Assembly: GCA_038321755.1 (NCBI GenBank)
Contig: JBBQFJ010000037.1
Coordinates: forward strand, 1 to 24,981
Reading direction: 5' to 3'
Source of the DNA: JALHSW01 sp038321755
GTDB taxonomy: Bacteria; Actinomycetota; Acidimicrobiia; IMCC26256; PALSA-555
DNA length: 24,981 bases
Made by a program: the position numbers and the translations under genes. Below, in pieces: positions 13,197 through 21,096 of the stretch. Position 1 is the stretch's first letter, and each line of letters opens with the position of its first letter. The notes beneath the pieces were generated by a model. It made no database searches. It was not told where the DNA came from and saw only the letters and a list, made by a program, of their open reading frames with translations.

Positions 13197-14258
13197 ATGA
13201 ATCTCCGATCGCGTCGCTTGCGCTGGGCCGTAGCCCCGGCGTTGGCGGTCGGACTGCTCGCACTCGGCACCGGCGGTGCTGCGAGTGCAGGGGTCGCGGC
13301 CAAGAAGCTGCCTGAAGCCACCTTGAACGGCTCCGGGTCGACCTTCCAGCAGGCCTACGACGAAGCGGCGATCGCCGGCTTCACCGAGAAGAACAGCCAG
13401 GTCACCATCAACTACGCCGGTGGCGGTTCGGGCAAGGGTCGTCAGGACTTCGCCGACGAGGTCGTCGACTTCGCCGGTACCGACGCGCCGTACCCGGCGG
13501 CTGATCTCGCCAAGGTCAAGGGTGGGACGTTCGACTACATCCCGACCGTGGTCGGTCCGATCACCGTCTCGTACAACCTGAGTGGGGTGAAGCGCCTCAA
13601 CCTGTCGGGCCCGACGCTCTCGAAGATCTTCCAGCGTCAGATCACGACGTGGAACGACCCGGCGATCGCCAAGGAGAACCCGAAGGCGAAGCTGCCGGGC
13701 ACGGCCATCACGGTGGCCCGTCGCGCCGACAGCTCCGGGACGACGCAGAACTTCACGACGTTCCTCACCAAGGCCGACCCGAGTGGTTGGAAGCTCGGTG
13801 CGTCCTCGACCATCAGCTGGCCGTCGGACACGCAGGGTGCAACGGGCAACTCGGGCGTCGCCCAGCTCGTCTCGAGCACCGACGGGGCCATCGGCTACGT
13901 CGACTACTCGGACGCCAAGGCCGCCGGACTCGTGTACGCCGCGATCAAGAACCAGCTCGGCAAGTACATCGCACCGACGCTCAAGGGTGCTTCGGAGGCC
14001 GCTGCGACGGTCGCGATCAACGCCGACCTGACGTATGACCCCATCTACGCGACGGGTGCGACCTCGTACCCGATCACGTCGCCGACGTGGGTCCTGGCGT
14101 ACACGACGCAGAAGGACGCCGACAAGGGCGCTGCCCTCAAGGCGTTCCTCACCTACATGCTGACCAAGGGTCAGGCGCTGGCTCCGACGGTGGACTACGC
14201 ACCACTGCCGCCGGGTCTGGCCAAGCAGGCCCTCGCCGCCGTCAAGGCGATCGGCTAG
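13197..14258 (+). CDS. pstS: Periplasmic-type phosphate-binding protein PstS
   Basis: PstS captures phosphate for the PstCAB importer. The 353-residue protein has a signal peptide (hydrophobic 10-24, ending GAASA at 31), then the phosphate site motifs NGSGSTF (44-50), YAGGGSGKGRQDF, FAGTDAPY and RADSSGTTQNF. No cysteine follows the signal peptide, so a lipid anchor is not apparent. AGGAGG at 13181-13186 lies ten bases before ATG 13197. The gene is preceded by 11-base repeats and followed by a long hairpin before pstC, which may favour high pstS expression over the membrane genes. Confidence 0.94.
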   Translation: MNLRSRRLRWAVAPALAVGLLALGTGGAASAGVAAKKLPEATLNGSGSTFQQAYDEAAIAGFTEKNSQVTINYAGGGSGKGRQDFADEVVDFAGTDAPYPAADLAKVKGGTFDYIPTVVGPITVSYNLSGVKRLNLSGPTLSKIFQRQITTWNDPAIAKENPKAKLPGTAITVARRADSSGTTQNFTTFLTKADPSGWKLGASSTISWPSDTQGATGNSGVAQLVSSTDGAIGYVDYSDAKAAGLVYAAIKNQLGKYIAPTLKGASEAAATVAINADLTYDPIYATGATSYPITSPTWVLAYTTQKDADKGAALKAFLTYMLTKGQALAPTVDYAPLPPGLAKQALAAVKAIG

Positions 14259-14272
14259 CGACCACGTGCTCG

Positions 14273-14315
14273 GGGAGGGGCGTGGCGGGCATCCCCCCGC
14301 TCGCCCGTCCCTCCC
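14273..14315 (+). terminator. Imperfect GC-rich hairpin between pstS and pstC
   Basis: The left arm 14273-14290 (starts GGGAGGGGCG) pairs with 14299-14315 (ends GTCCCTCCC), about 15 pairs with a bulge and two mismatches around an eight-base loop. No T-run follows. It could stop part of the transcripts or protect the 3' end of pstS mRNA, raising PstS over the membrane subunits. Confidence 0.45.
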
Positions 14316-14366
14316 TGGTACACCTGTCCCGATTCGCCCCCCGACGACCGGTACGAGCCGAGCGAG

Positions 14367-15353
14367 ATGACTGCCTCAGACCTCAGCGCCGCCCGCCCGC
14401 CGCGACTCAGTGACGGCGAGCGTCCGCCCGGTCTCCTCACGGACCGGGCCTTCCGGGTCGTCACGCTCCTGGCCGGCCTGCTCGTGCTGGTCATCCTCGC
14501 CCTCATCCTGGTCTCGACCGCGAACCAGGCCTGGCCGTGGTTCCAGCACGAGGGTCTGAGCGCGATCTTCAGTGACGACTGGAACCCGTCGGCCAACAGC
14601 TACGGCGCGCTGGGACTGATCTACGGAACGTTCCTCGTCGCCGTCATCGCGATGTCGATCGCGGTGCCCATCAGCGTCGGGATCGCACTCTTCGTCAACG
14701 AGGTCGCGCCCCGCTGGCTGCGCCGTCCGATCGTGTACACGATCGATCTGCTCGCCGCGATCCCGTCGGTCGTGTTCGGCCTCTGGATGCTCAGCGAGCT
14801 CACCGAGCCGCTCTCCAACATCTACCTCGACCTGTCCGACGCGTTCTCGGGCATCCCGATCATCGGCGACATCTTCAAGAACCCGAGCGCGACCGGCAAG
14901 GCGTTCATGACGGCGGGCATCGTCGTCGGCATCATGATCACGCCGATCGTCACCGCGATCACCCGCGAGGTGTTCGCCACCTGCCCCGCGTCGCAGAAGG
15001 AAGCCGCGCTCGCGATGGGCGCGACCCGGTGGGAGATGATCCGCGGCGCGGTGTTCCCCCACAGCCGTGGGGGAACGATCGCAGCCTTCGTGATCGGGTT
15101 CGGTCGCGGAGTCGGCGAGACGATTGCCGTCGCCCTCGTCATCGGATCCTCGCCGCGCCTCACCGCCGAGATCTTCGGCCCGGGCGAGACCATGGCGAGC
15201 ATCATCGCGAACCAGTTCGGTGAAGCAAGCGGCGTCCAGCGCTCGGCGCTCATCGGGTTGGGACTGTTGCTCCTCGTCCTGACGGTGCTCATCGGGATGC
15301 TCGCGCGCGCCGTGCTCGCGCGATCCGATCGCAAGCTCGGGATCGCGGCATGA
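14367..15353 (+). CDS. pstC: Phosphate ABC transporter permease PstC
   Basis: A 328-residue inner-membrane subunit that pairs with PstA to form the phosphate path. The first membrane helix is near residues 30-50, followed by a large outside loop and five more helices. The ABC coupling motif is EAALAMGATRWEMIRGAVFP near 213-232, and GFGRGVGETIAVALVIG follows. ATG 14367 starts 108 bases after pstS. Its stop overlaps the pstA start (ATGA), so the two permeases should be made in equal amounts. Confidence 0.94.
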   Translation: MTASDLSAARPPRLSDGERPPGLLTDRAFRVVTLLAGLLVLVILALILVSTANQAWPWFQHEGLSAIFSDDWNPSANSYGALGLIYGTFLVAVIAMSIAVPISVGIALFVNEVAPRWLRRPIVYTIDLLAAIPSVVFGLWMLSELTEPLSNIYLDLSDAFSGIPIIGDIFKNPSATGKAFMTAGIVVGIMITPIVTAITREVFATCPASQKEAALAMGATRWEMIRGAVFPHSRGGTIAAFVIGFGRGVGETIAVALVIGSSPRLTAEIFGPGETMASIIANQFGEASGVQRSALIGLGLLLLVLTVLIGMLARAVLARSDRKLGIAA

Positions 15354-16264
15354 CCGTCACGACGATGCCTCCGCCGTCGCGCCCGTCGATCTCCGGACCG
15401 GCGCGCGCGTCGCGTGGCCGAAAGTTCCGCAATGCGCTCGCGACCGTGCTGATCGTCGCCGCGGTCGTGCTTGCGATGATCCCGCTCGTCTGGGTCGTGG
15501 TCTTCGTCGTCCAGAAGGGCGGCGAGATCTTCAGCTGGGACTTCCTCACCGAGAACATCCCGATCCAGTCACGCGAGATCGGTGGCGGGATGTGGCCGGC
15601 CGTCGTCGGAACGCTGGTGATCACCGCCGGCGCGACGTTGATGGCCGTGCCGCTCGGTGTGCTCGGCGGCATCTACCTCAACGAGTACGGACAGAAGAGC
15701 CCGCTCGCGCGAGTGATCCGGTTCCTCTCCGAGGTCATGACGGGCGTGCCCTCGATCGTCATGGGCTTGTTCATCTACACGATCTGGGTGCTGCGCTTCA
15801 AAGAGCAGACCGGCTTCGCGGGCGCGCTCGCCCTGGCCTGTCTGATGCTCCCCGTGATCATCCGAACGACGGAGGAGATGTTGCGGCTCGTCCCGCGCGA
15901 CCTCCGTGAAGGCAGCTATGCGCTCGGGTCACGCAAGGTGCGAACGATCCGTACCGTTGTCCTTCCCGAGGCGGCCCCCGGGATCGTCAGTGGAGCCCTC
16001 CTTGCCGTGGCGCGCGCTGCCGGCGAGACGGCGCCGCTGCTGTTCACGATCGGTGTCGTCACGGAGCCGAACTGGAACCTCTTCTCCGGGACGAACACGG
16101 CGCTCTCGGTGCAGATCTTCAACAACGCCGTCTCACCGTTCATCGGTGCGCAGGAGCGTGCGTATGGCGCAGCCCTGACACTGATACTGATCGTGTTCAT
16201 CTTCACCGCACTCGCGCGAGTGGTCACCGCGCTGTACTCGCGCCGCGTGTCCGGAGGAAAGTGA
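15350..16264 (+). CDS. pstA: Phosphate ABC transporter permease PstA
   Basis: A 304-residue permease partner of PstC. It has an N-terminal helix near 28-50 and about five further membrane helices. The coupling loop is EGSYALGSRKVRTIRTVVLP near 185-205, and ARAAGETAPLLFTIGVV is typical of PstA. It overlaps pstC by four bases and ends one base before pstB. The N-terminal 20 residues are Ser/Pro/Arg-rich and cytoplasmic. Confidence 0.94.
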   Translation: MTVTTMPPPSRPSISGPARASRGRKFRNALATVLIVAAVVLAMIPLVWVVVFVVQKGGEIFSWDFLTENIPIQSREIGGGMWPAVVGTLVITAGATLMAVPLGVLGGIYLNEYGQKSPLARVIRFLSEVMTGVPSIVMGLFIYTIWVLRFKEQTGFAGALALACLMLPVIIRTTEEMLRLVPRDLREGSYALGSRKVRTIRTVVLPEAAPGIVSGALLAVARAAGETAPLLFTIGVVTEPNWNLFSGTNTALSVQIFNNAVSPFIGAQERAYGAALTLILIVFIFTALARVVTALYSRRVSGGK

Positions 16265-16265
16265 C

Positions 16266-17162
16266 ATGGGAGTCCTCATGAATGAAGGAACGATCGCCTC
16301 CGCTACAGTCGGAGACGTGGTGACCCGCCCGCCGGCCGACGTGCCAGAGCAGGCGGACGCGACGCCGGAGCCCGAACCCGAGCAGCGTGAGGTCGTGTTC
16401 CAGCTCCGCGACGTCGAGGTCAAGTACTCGGGCGTCACGGCAGTGCACGAGGTCACGCTCGACGTCGTCGCCAACGAGATCACGGCGTTCATCGGTCCGT
16501 CGGGCTGCGGCAAGACGACCGTGCTGCGTTCGCTCAACCGCATGCACGACATCACGCCGGGTGCCGCGGTGAGTGGAAGCATCACCTACCACGGTGAGGA
16601 TCTCTACGGTCCCAAAGTCGATGCAGCCGAAGTCCGCCGACGGATCGGGATGGTGTTCCAGAAGCCGAATCCGTTCCCGAAGTCGATCCACGACAACGTC
16701 GCCTACGGACCGCGGATCAACGGGCAGAAGCGCGGCGACCTGGACGATCTCGTGCAGGACGCCCTCGAGCGGGCTGCGCTCTGGGATGAGGTCAAGGACA
16801 AGCTCAAGAAGAGCGCGCTCGGCCTGTCCGGTGGTCAGCAGCAGCGTCTCTGCATCGCGCGCGCGATCGCCGTGCAGCCGGACGTGATCTTGATGGACGA
16901 GCCGTGCTCCGCCCTGGACCCGATCGCCACCGCGCGCATCGAGGACCTGATGGAAGAGCTCAAGCACCAGTACACGATCGTCATCGTCACGCACAACATG
17001 CAGCAGGCGGCGCGGGTCTCCGACCGCACCGCGTTCTTCACCGCCGAGGTGACGGACGGTCAGCGCATGGGCAAGCTCGTCGAGTTCGACGACACCGAGC
17101 AGATCTTCACCCAACCTTCCGATTCCCGCACGGAGGGCTACATCACCGGACGGTTCGGTTGA
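16266..17162 (+). CDS. pstB: Phosphate ABC transporter ATPase PstB
   Basis: This ATPase powers the Pst importer. The 298-residue protein has Walker A GPSGCGKTT (77-85), signature LSGGQQQR (187-194), Walker B VILMDEP (207-213) and H-loop H243; EPCSALDPIAT is characteristic of PstB. It carries about 45 extra N-terminal residues, acidic and Pro-rich, compared with the 257-residue E. coli protein; ATG 16278 would shorten this slightly. GGAGGAAA lies five bases before ATG 16266. The stop overlaps the TTG start of the histidine kinase (TTGA), coupling transporter and sensor. Confidence 0.95.
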   Translation: MGVLMNEGTIASATVGDVVTRPPADVPEQADATPEPEPEQREVVFQLRDVEVKYSGVTAVHEVTLDVVANEITAFIGPSGCGKTTVLRSLNRMHDITPGAAVSGSITYHGEDLYGPKVDAAEVRRRIGMVFQKPNPFPKSIHDNVAYGPRINGQKRGDLDDLVQDALERAALWDEVKDKLKKSALGLSGGQQQRLCIARAIAVQPDVILMDEPCSALDPIATARIEDLMEELKHQYTIVIVTHNMQQAARVSDRTAFFTAEVTDGQRMGKLVEFDDTEQIFTQPSDSRTEGYITGRFG

Positions 17163-18274
17163 AGCGTCGTGCTGCGCCGCCCGAACCGGTGGACGACGTG
17201 CCGGAGACGTCAGAGCTTGCGGCTGCCGACCTCGATCTCGATCGCATGATCGGGGCGTTCGACGCGCTCACCGACGGCGCGCTCGTCGTCGACGAGAAGG
17301 GGAACGAGATCGTCCGCAACTTTGCGGCCGAGCGCTACCGCGACGCGCGACACGGGGATGCCTTGGCGCAGCACGCGATCGAGACGCTGCTCGCGGGTGC
17401 GCGCGGCGGTGAAGCCGGCGGCCAGGAGCTGTCGCTCTTCGGGCCGCCGCGTGAGGTGCTCCAGCTCAATGCCGTCCCGCTGCGCGACGCCGACGGTGAG
17501 GTCGTGGGCGCGGCGGCGTTCGTGCGCAACGTCACCGAGGCGCGCCGGGTCGAGAGCGTACGGCGCGACTTCGTGGCGAACGTGAGTCACGAGCTCAAGA
17601 CGCCCGTGGGCGCGCTCGCCCTCCTCGCCGAGACCATCACCACGAGCGAGGACCCCGAGGTCACCCAACAGCTCGCAGGTCGGCTGGTCAAGGAAGCCGA
17701 ACGGCTCGGTCGCATCGTCGACGATCTCCTCGATCTCAGCCTCATCGAGGCCCAGGAAGCCCCGACCCGCGAACGAATGTCAGTGCGCGTGCTGGTCGAC
17801 GAGGCCGCGGATCGTCTCGGTCCGATGGCGCTCGCGAACGGGATCCCGCTGCGGACGGCCATCGTGAACGAAGACTTCGTCGTGATCTGCGATCCCAACC
17901 AGATCGTCAGCGCGGTCACGAACCTGCTCGACAACGCCGTCAAGTACTCCGAGCCGGGTGCGATCGTCGATCTCGGGGTGGAGCGGGTCGGCGACCGGGT
18001 GGTCATCAGCGTGCGCGACCACGGCATCGGGATCCCGTCGAGCGACCTCGAACGAATCTTCGAGCGCTTCTACCGGGTCGATCGCGCCCGGAGTCGCACG
18101 ACCGGTGGTACAGGCCTCGGCCTCTCGATCGTTCGCCACGTCGCCCAGGTGCACGGCGGCGAGGTCAAGGTGGATTCGATCGAAGGCGAGGGCTCGGTGT
18201 TCAGCATCACCCTGCCGCTCGCCGACGAAGGCGCCCCAGCACGTCCGAGTGCGCCGTCGCAGGAGGTTTCTTGA
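17159..18274 (+). CDS. Soluble PAS-domain sensor histidine kinase (SenX3/PhoR-like)
   Basis: A 371-residue sensor kinase. A PAS-like domain (about 30-128, ALVVDEKGNEIVRNF to FVRNVTEARR) precedes the dimerisation helix with phospho-accepting H144 in VSHELKTP, then N box NLLDNAVKYSE, G1 DHGIGIP, F box IFERFYRVD and G2 GGTGLGLSI. There is no membrane helix; mycobacterial SenX3 and E. coli PhoR are membrane proteins. TTG 17159 was chosen because it overlaps the pstB stop (TTGA); GTG 17189 is an alternative. It probably phosphorylates the adjacent response regulator and may read Pst status through PhoU. Confidence 0.9.
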   Translation: MKRRAAPPEPVDDVPETSELAAADLDLDRMIGAFDALTDGALVVDEKGNEIVRNFAAERYRDARHGDALAQHAIETLLAGARGGEAGGQELSLFGPPREVLQLNAVPLRDADGEVVGAAAFVRNVTEARRVESVRRDFVANVSHELKTPVGALALLAETITTSEDPEVTQQLAGRLVKEAERLGRIVDDLLDLSLIEAQEAPTRERMSVRVLVDEAADRLGPMALANGIPLRTAIVNEDFVVICDPNQIVSAVTNLLDNAVKYSEPGAIVDLGVERVGDRVVISVRDHGIGIPSSDLERIFERFYRVDRARSRTTGGTGLGLSIVRHVAQVHGGEVKVDSIEGEGSVFSITLPLADEGAPARPSAPSQEVS

Positions 18275-18972
18275 TGGCCGATCCCCCCACGATCCTCGTC
18301 GTCGACGACGAGCAGTCGTATCGCGATGCTCTGTCGGTCGCGTTGCAGCGAGAGGGCTTCATCGTCGAGACCGCGGCCGACGGCGCCGAGGCCATCGCGC
18401 GCTTCGACGCGACGAAGCCGGCCCTCGTGCTGCTCGACGTGATGCTCCCGCAGATGTCCGGTGTCGACGTGTGTCGCGAGATCCGATCCCGTTCCCAGGT
18501 CCCGATCATCATGGTGACGGCGCGCAACGCCGAGATCGACGCGGTCGTCGGTCTCGAGGTCGGCGCCGACGACTACGTCACCAAGCCGTTCCGCCTTCGC
18601 GAGCTGGTGGCCCGCGTGCGCGCGGCGTTGCGCCGGGCGCCGAACGGTGAGGGCCCCGATCTGGAGGTCGACAGCATCGAGGTCGGTGAGGTCCGTCTCG
18701 ACGCGAGCCGTCACGAGGTGTTCGTACGCGAAGAGCTCGTCGCCCTTCCCCTCAAGGAGTTCGAGCTCCTCGAGATGCTGCTCCTCAACTCCGGGCGCGT
18801 CCTCACCCGCGACGTGCTGATCGATCGTGTGTGGGGACCGAACTACTACGGCGACACGAAGACGCTCGATGTCCACGTGAAGCGGCTGCGGGCGAAGATC
18901 GAGCAGGACCCGGGTCACCCGACTCGCTTGGTGACCGTGCGCGGCGTCGGGTACCGCTACGAGAGGGCCTGA
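18274..18972 (+). CDS. RegX3/PhoP-like response regulator (OmpR family)
   Basis: A 232-residue regulator with a receiver domain (1-120; acidic D11/D12, phosphorylated D55 in LLDVMLP, T82, K104 in TKPF) and an OmpR-type winged helix (about 135-230; LKEFELLEMLL, DVHVKRLRAKIE, VRGVGYRYE). ATG 18274 has AGGAGG seven bases upstream and overlaps the kinase stop by one base (TGATG). OmpR-type regulators of this kind bind direct repeats; the 11-base repeats before pstS/phoU, surE/HAD and at 669-701 are candidate targets. RegX3 is the closest known mycobacterial counterpart by context. Confidence 0.92.
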   Translation: MADPPTILVVDDEQSYRDALSVALQREGFIVETAADGAEAIARFDATKPALVLLDVMLPQMSGVDVCREIRSRSQVPIIMVTARNAEIDAVVGLEVGADDYVTKPFRLRELVARVRAALRRAPNGEGPDLEVDSIEVGEVRLDASRHEVFVREELVALPLKEFELLEMLLLNSGRVLTRDVLIDRVWGPNYYGDTKTLDVHVKRLRAKIEQDPGHPTRLVTVRGVGYRYERA

Positions 18973-19718
18973 GCCACCGCGTCGGTGAGGTCGGTCGCAG
19001 CCGGAACCGTCCCGATGCGGGTGAGGACGGTGACCGCGGCATAGCCGTCGTGCACGTACGCGAGGTCGGTGCCGGGTTGTACGTCGGTCACGCGCCCGAC
19101 GTATTCGAGCACGAGCTCGCCCGGTCGGGTCTCGGCCTTCCAGTCCTCGTTGAACGGGCTCGGAGCAGCGTCGCGTACCCCGCGGACCTGATCGAGCGCG
19201 ATGTTCGGCACGTTCAGGTTCACGACGCGCGGGGTTGCTGCCGGCTCGGCAACCCAGGTGAGCGCGTGTGCCGCGAGCGCGGCCGCGGTGTCGAAGTGCG
19301 ACTGCTCACCCCAACCGACGCTCACCGCGACCGCGGGCACACCGAGCACCGCAGCGGTGAGCGCTGCGCCCACGGTGCCCGAGTGCAGCACCAGGTGCCC
19401 GTAGTTGAGGCCCGGGTTGACGCCCGACGCGACCACGTCGGGCTTCCGACCGAACGCACCGAGGCAGCCGGCATAGACGGTTGCGGCAGGCGGGAGGTCG
19501 ACGGAGTTCACCGCGACGTCGGGCAGATCCGGCCACTCGACCTCGGTCCACGGCACAGGGCCGCCGCGATGCAGTCGCCCGATCGCAGCGCCGCTCCCGC
19601 TGCGCTCGCCGCTCGGTGCGACGACCACGACCTCGTGTCCGAGCGCCACGATCGCACGCGCGAGTGCATGCAGGCCGGGCGACTCGACGCCGTCGTCGTT
19701 CGTCACCAGCACGCGCAC
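18957..19718 (-). CDS. surE: 5'/3'-nucleotidase SurE
   Basis: SurE is a metal-dependent phosphatase acting on nucleoside monophosphates. The 253-residue protein begins VRVLVTNDDGVESPG with the metal-binding DD at 8-9, then APSGERSGSG (the Ser ligand region) and ASGVNPGLNYG, all family motifs. GTG 19718 matches the usual MRxLVTNDDG start; the frame continues upstream without similarity. Its 3' end overlaps the response-regulator gene by 16 bases, tail to tail. A PHO-box-like repeat lies 52 bases upstream, which would fit phosphate scavenging from nucleotides. Confidence 0.93.
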   Translation of the reverse strand: MRVLVTNDDGVESPGLHALARAIVALGHEVVVVAPSGERSGSGAAIGRLHRGGPVPWTEVEWPDLPDVAVNSVDLPPAATVYAGCLGAFGRKPDVVASGVNPGLNYGHLVLHSGTVGAALTAAVLGVPAVAVSVGWGEQSHFDTAAALAAHALTWVAEPAATPRVVNLNVPNIALDQVRGVRDAAPSPFNEDWKAETRPGELVLEYVGRVTDVQPGTDLAYVHDGYAAVTVLTRIGTVPAATDLTDAVAQALS

Positions 19719-19758
19719 GCCCTTGACCGTAGCCGGACGGCTGTCAAAGTCCGTATGA

Positions 19759-19791
19759 ACGTGATGGAAGGGCGGTGAACAGCGGTCGAAC
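19759..19791 (-). promoter_or_regulatory. Candidate PHO/RegX3 box between surE and the HAD gene
   Basis: Reading the minus strand, units begin GTTCGAC (19791) and GTTCACC (19780), 11 bases apart, with a weaker TTCCATC (19769) next in register. GTTCACC is the exact core of the Streptomyces PHO box. The pair lies 52 bases before surE and about 50 bases before the divergent phosphonatase-like gene, so either or both could be controlled. Confidence 0.45.
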
Positions 19792-19841
19792 GTTGATGGA
19801 TGGGGGCGGCGCTCGTCGGCCTGCCGTTCCACACTGTCCGC

Positions 19842-20546
19842 ATGCACAACCTACGGATCCGCTTGGCCGTCATCGATGCCGGAGGAACGACGATCCGCGA
19901 CGAGGACGTGGTGATCACCGCGTTCGTCGAAGCGCTCGCCGCGTTCGGGGCCGGTCCCGATGTTCCCGGGTTCGACGACCGCATGCGGTACGTCAAGTAC
20001 TCGATGGGGCGCACCCGTCTCGACGTGTTCCGCTACCTGCTGCGTGACAACGGGAAGGCACGTCTCGCGAATCGGGTCTTCGAAGCGGCGGTGGAGGCGG
20101 CGGTCGTCCAGGGTGACATCACCCCGTTCCCGGGTGCGCGCGAAGCGATCGACGAGCTGCGCGCGGCCGGCATCGCCGTCTGCCTCACGACCAGCATGTC
20201 GCAGCGCACGCTGGATCGCATCGTGGTCGCGCTCGGTTGGAGCGACGTCGTAGATCTGACGCTCGCGCCGGGCTTCGGTGTGCGGAGCCGCCCGCATCCG
20301 GATCTCGTGCTCATGGCGACGATGCGACTCGGCATCGACTCGGTCCGTGAGGTCGCGGTCGCCGGCGACACGGTGGCCGACCTGGTCGCCGGATCGCGAG
20401 CGGGCGCATCGATCGTCGTCGGGGTCTCCAGCGGCGCGCATGACCTCGAGATGCTTCGCGGCGTGCCGCACACCCACCTGTTGGCCGGCATCGACCAGCT
20501 GCCCGGTGTGCTGATCGGCCAGCGCGTCCCGATGACCGTCGCCTGA
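19842..20546 (+). CDS. Phosphonatase-like HAD-superfamily hydrolase
   Basis: A 234-residue HAD protein. Motif I is VIDAGGTT with nucleophile D12; the usual second Asp is Gly14, as in phosphonoacetaldehyde hydrolases (DxAGT), which do not need it. Motif II is LTTSMS (115-120), the loop RSRPHPDL leads to motif IV AVAGDTVADLVAG (D176, D180). In the cap, YSMGRTRLDVF resembles the phosphonatase MGxxK region, but the Schiff-base Lys is Arg59, so ordinary phosphonoacetaldehyde cleavage is doubtful. ATG 19842 was chosen by similarity. It converges on the HD gene with a 10-base gap. Confidence 0.8.
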   Translation: MHNLRIRLAVIDAGGTTIRDEDVVITAFVEALAAFGAGPDVPGFDDRMRYVKYSMGRTRLDVFRYLLRDNGKARLANRVFEAAVEAAVVQGDITPFPGAREAIDELRAAGIAVCLTTSMSQRTLDRIVVALGWSDVVDLTLAPGFGVRSRPHPDLVLMATMRLGIDSVREVAVAGDTVADLVAGSRAGASIVVGVSSGAHDLEMLRGVPHTHLLAGIDQLPGVLIGQRVPMTVA

Positions 20547-20556
20547 GGTCGTCTCC

Positions 20557-21096
20557 CTACCCTGGCCCGGCGACGAGCGACTCCACCACTGGACGCCACG
20601 TCGCCAGCATCGCGGTGGGCTTGCCCACCACCTTCGCATCGTCATCGGCGCGCCGCAGCACGACGTACGCATCGAAGTCCGGCGCCGCCTCGAACGCTGC
20701 ACGTCCTGCGTCATCGAGGATGCCACCCTGGGCGACGAGCGTCTCGACGCTCCGCGCACTGAGGCGATCCCGGTACTGCTCGTCGGCGGTGACCAGGTAC
20801 CGCTTCGCCTCGTCGTGACGCTCGACGAGGTCGGCGACGCGCGTCCCCAGCAGAGAACGGATCACGTCGGCGCCGGTCACCGCGTGGGTCGCGGGCTGGT
20901 CGGGAGCGATCGTCGTGCCGATGTCGTGCACGAGCCCGGCGACCTGGAGCTCGAGGTCGCCGGGGGCGCGCTCGGCGAGGAGGTCGGCGCACTGCAAGGC
21001 GTGGGCGAGGAGGTTGATCGTCTCGCCGTCACGAGCGGTGGCGCCGGCGGCGAGCGTGGCAAACAGCTCGTCGACGTCCAGGGAGCGCAAGGTCAC
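20557..21096 (-). CDS. HD-domain protein related to PhnZ/MIOX-type di-iron oxygenases
   Basis: A 179-residue HD protein. Ligand-type residues are H32 (AHALQ), H57-D58 (LVHDIG), H71 (THAVTG), H94 (ERHDEAKRYL) and D151 or D152 (RRADDDAK). The later YRDRLSARSVETLVAQGG stretch and FEAAPDFDAYVVLRRADD are characteristic of the PhnZ-like branch (phosphonate-cleaving oxygenases), not ordinary phosphohydrolases. PhnZ breaks a C-P bond after PhnY hydroxylates the substrate; no PhnY is in the window, so the substrate is open. GTG 21096 overlaps the upstream stop (GTGA), making it the last gene of the ppk chain. Confidence 0.8.
   Translation of the reverse strand: MTLRSLDVDELFATLAAGATARDGETINLLAHALQCADLLAERAPGDLELQVAGLVHDIGTTIAPDQPATHAVTGADVIRSLLGTRVADLVERHDEAKRYLVTADEQYRDRLSARSVETLVAQGGILDDAGRAAFEAAPDFDAYVVLRRADDDAKVVGKPTAMLATWRPVVESLVAGPG

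Noticed and set aside
14581..14605. GGAACC inside pstC
   Set aside because: No CGTT at the right distance and it lies within coding sequence.
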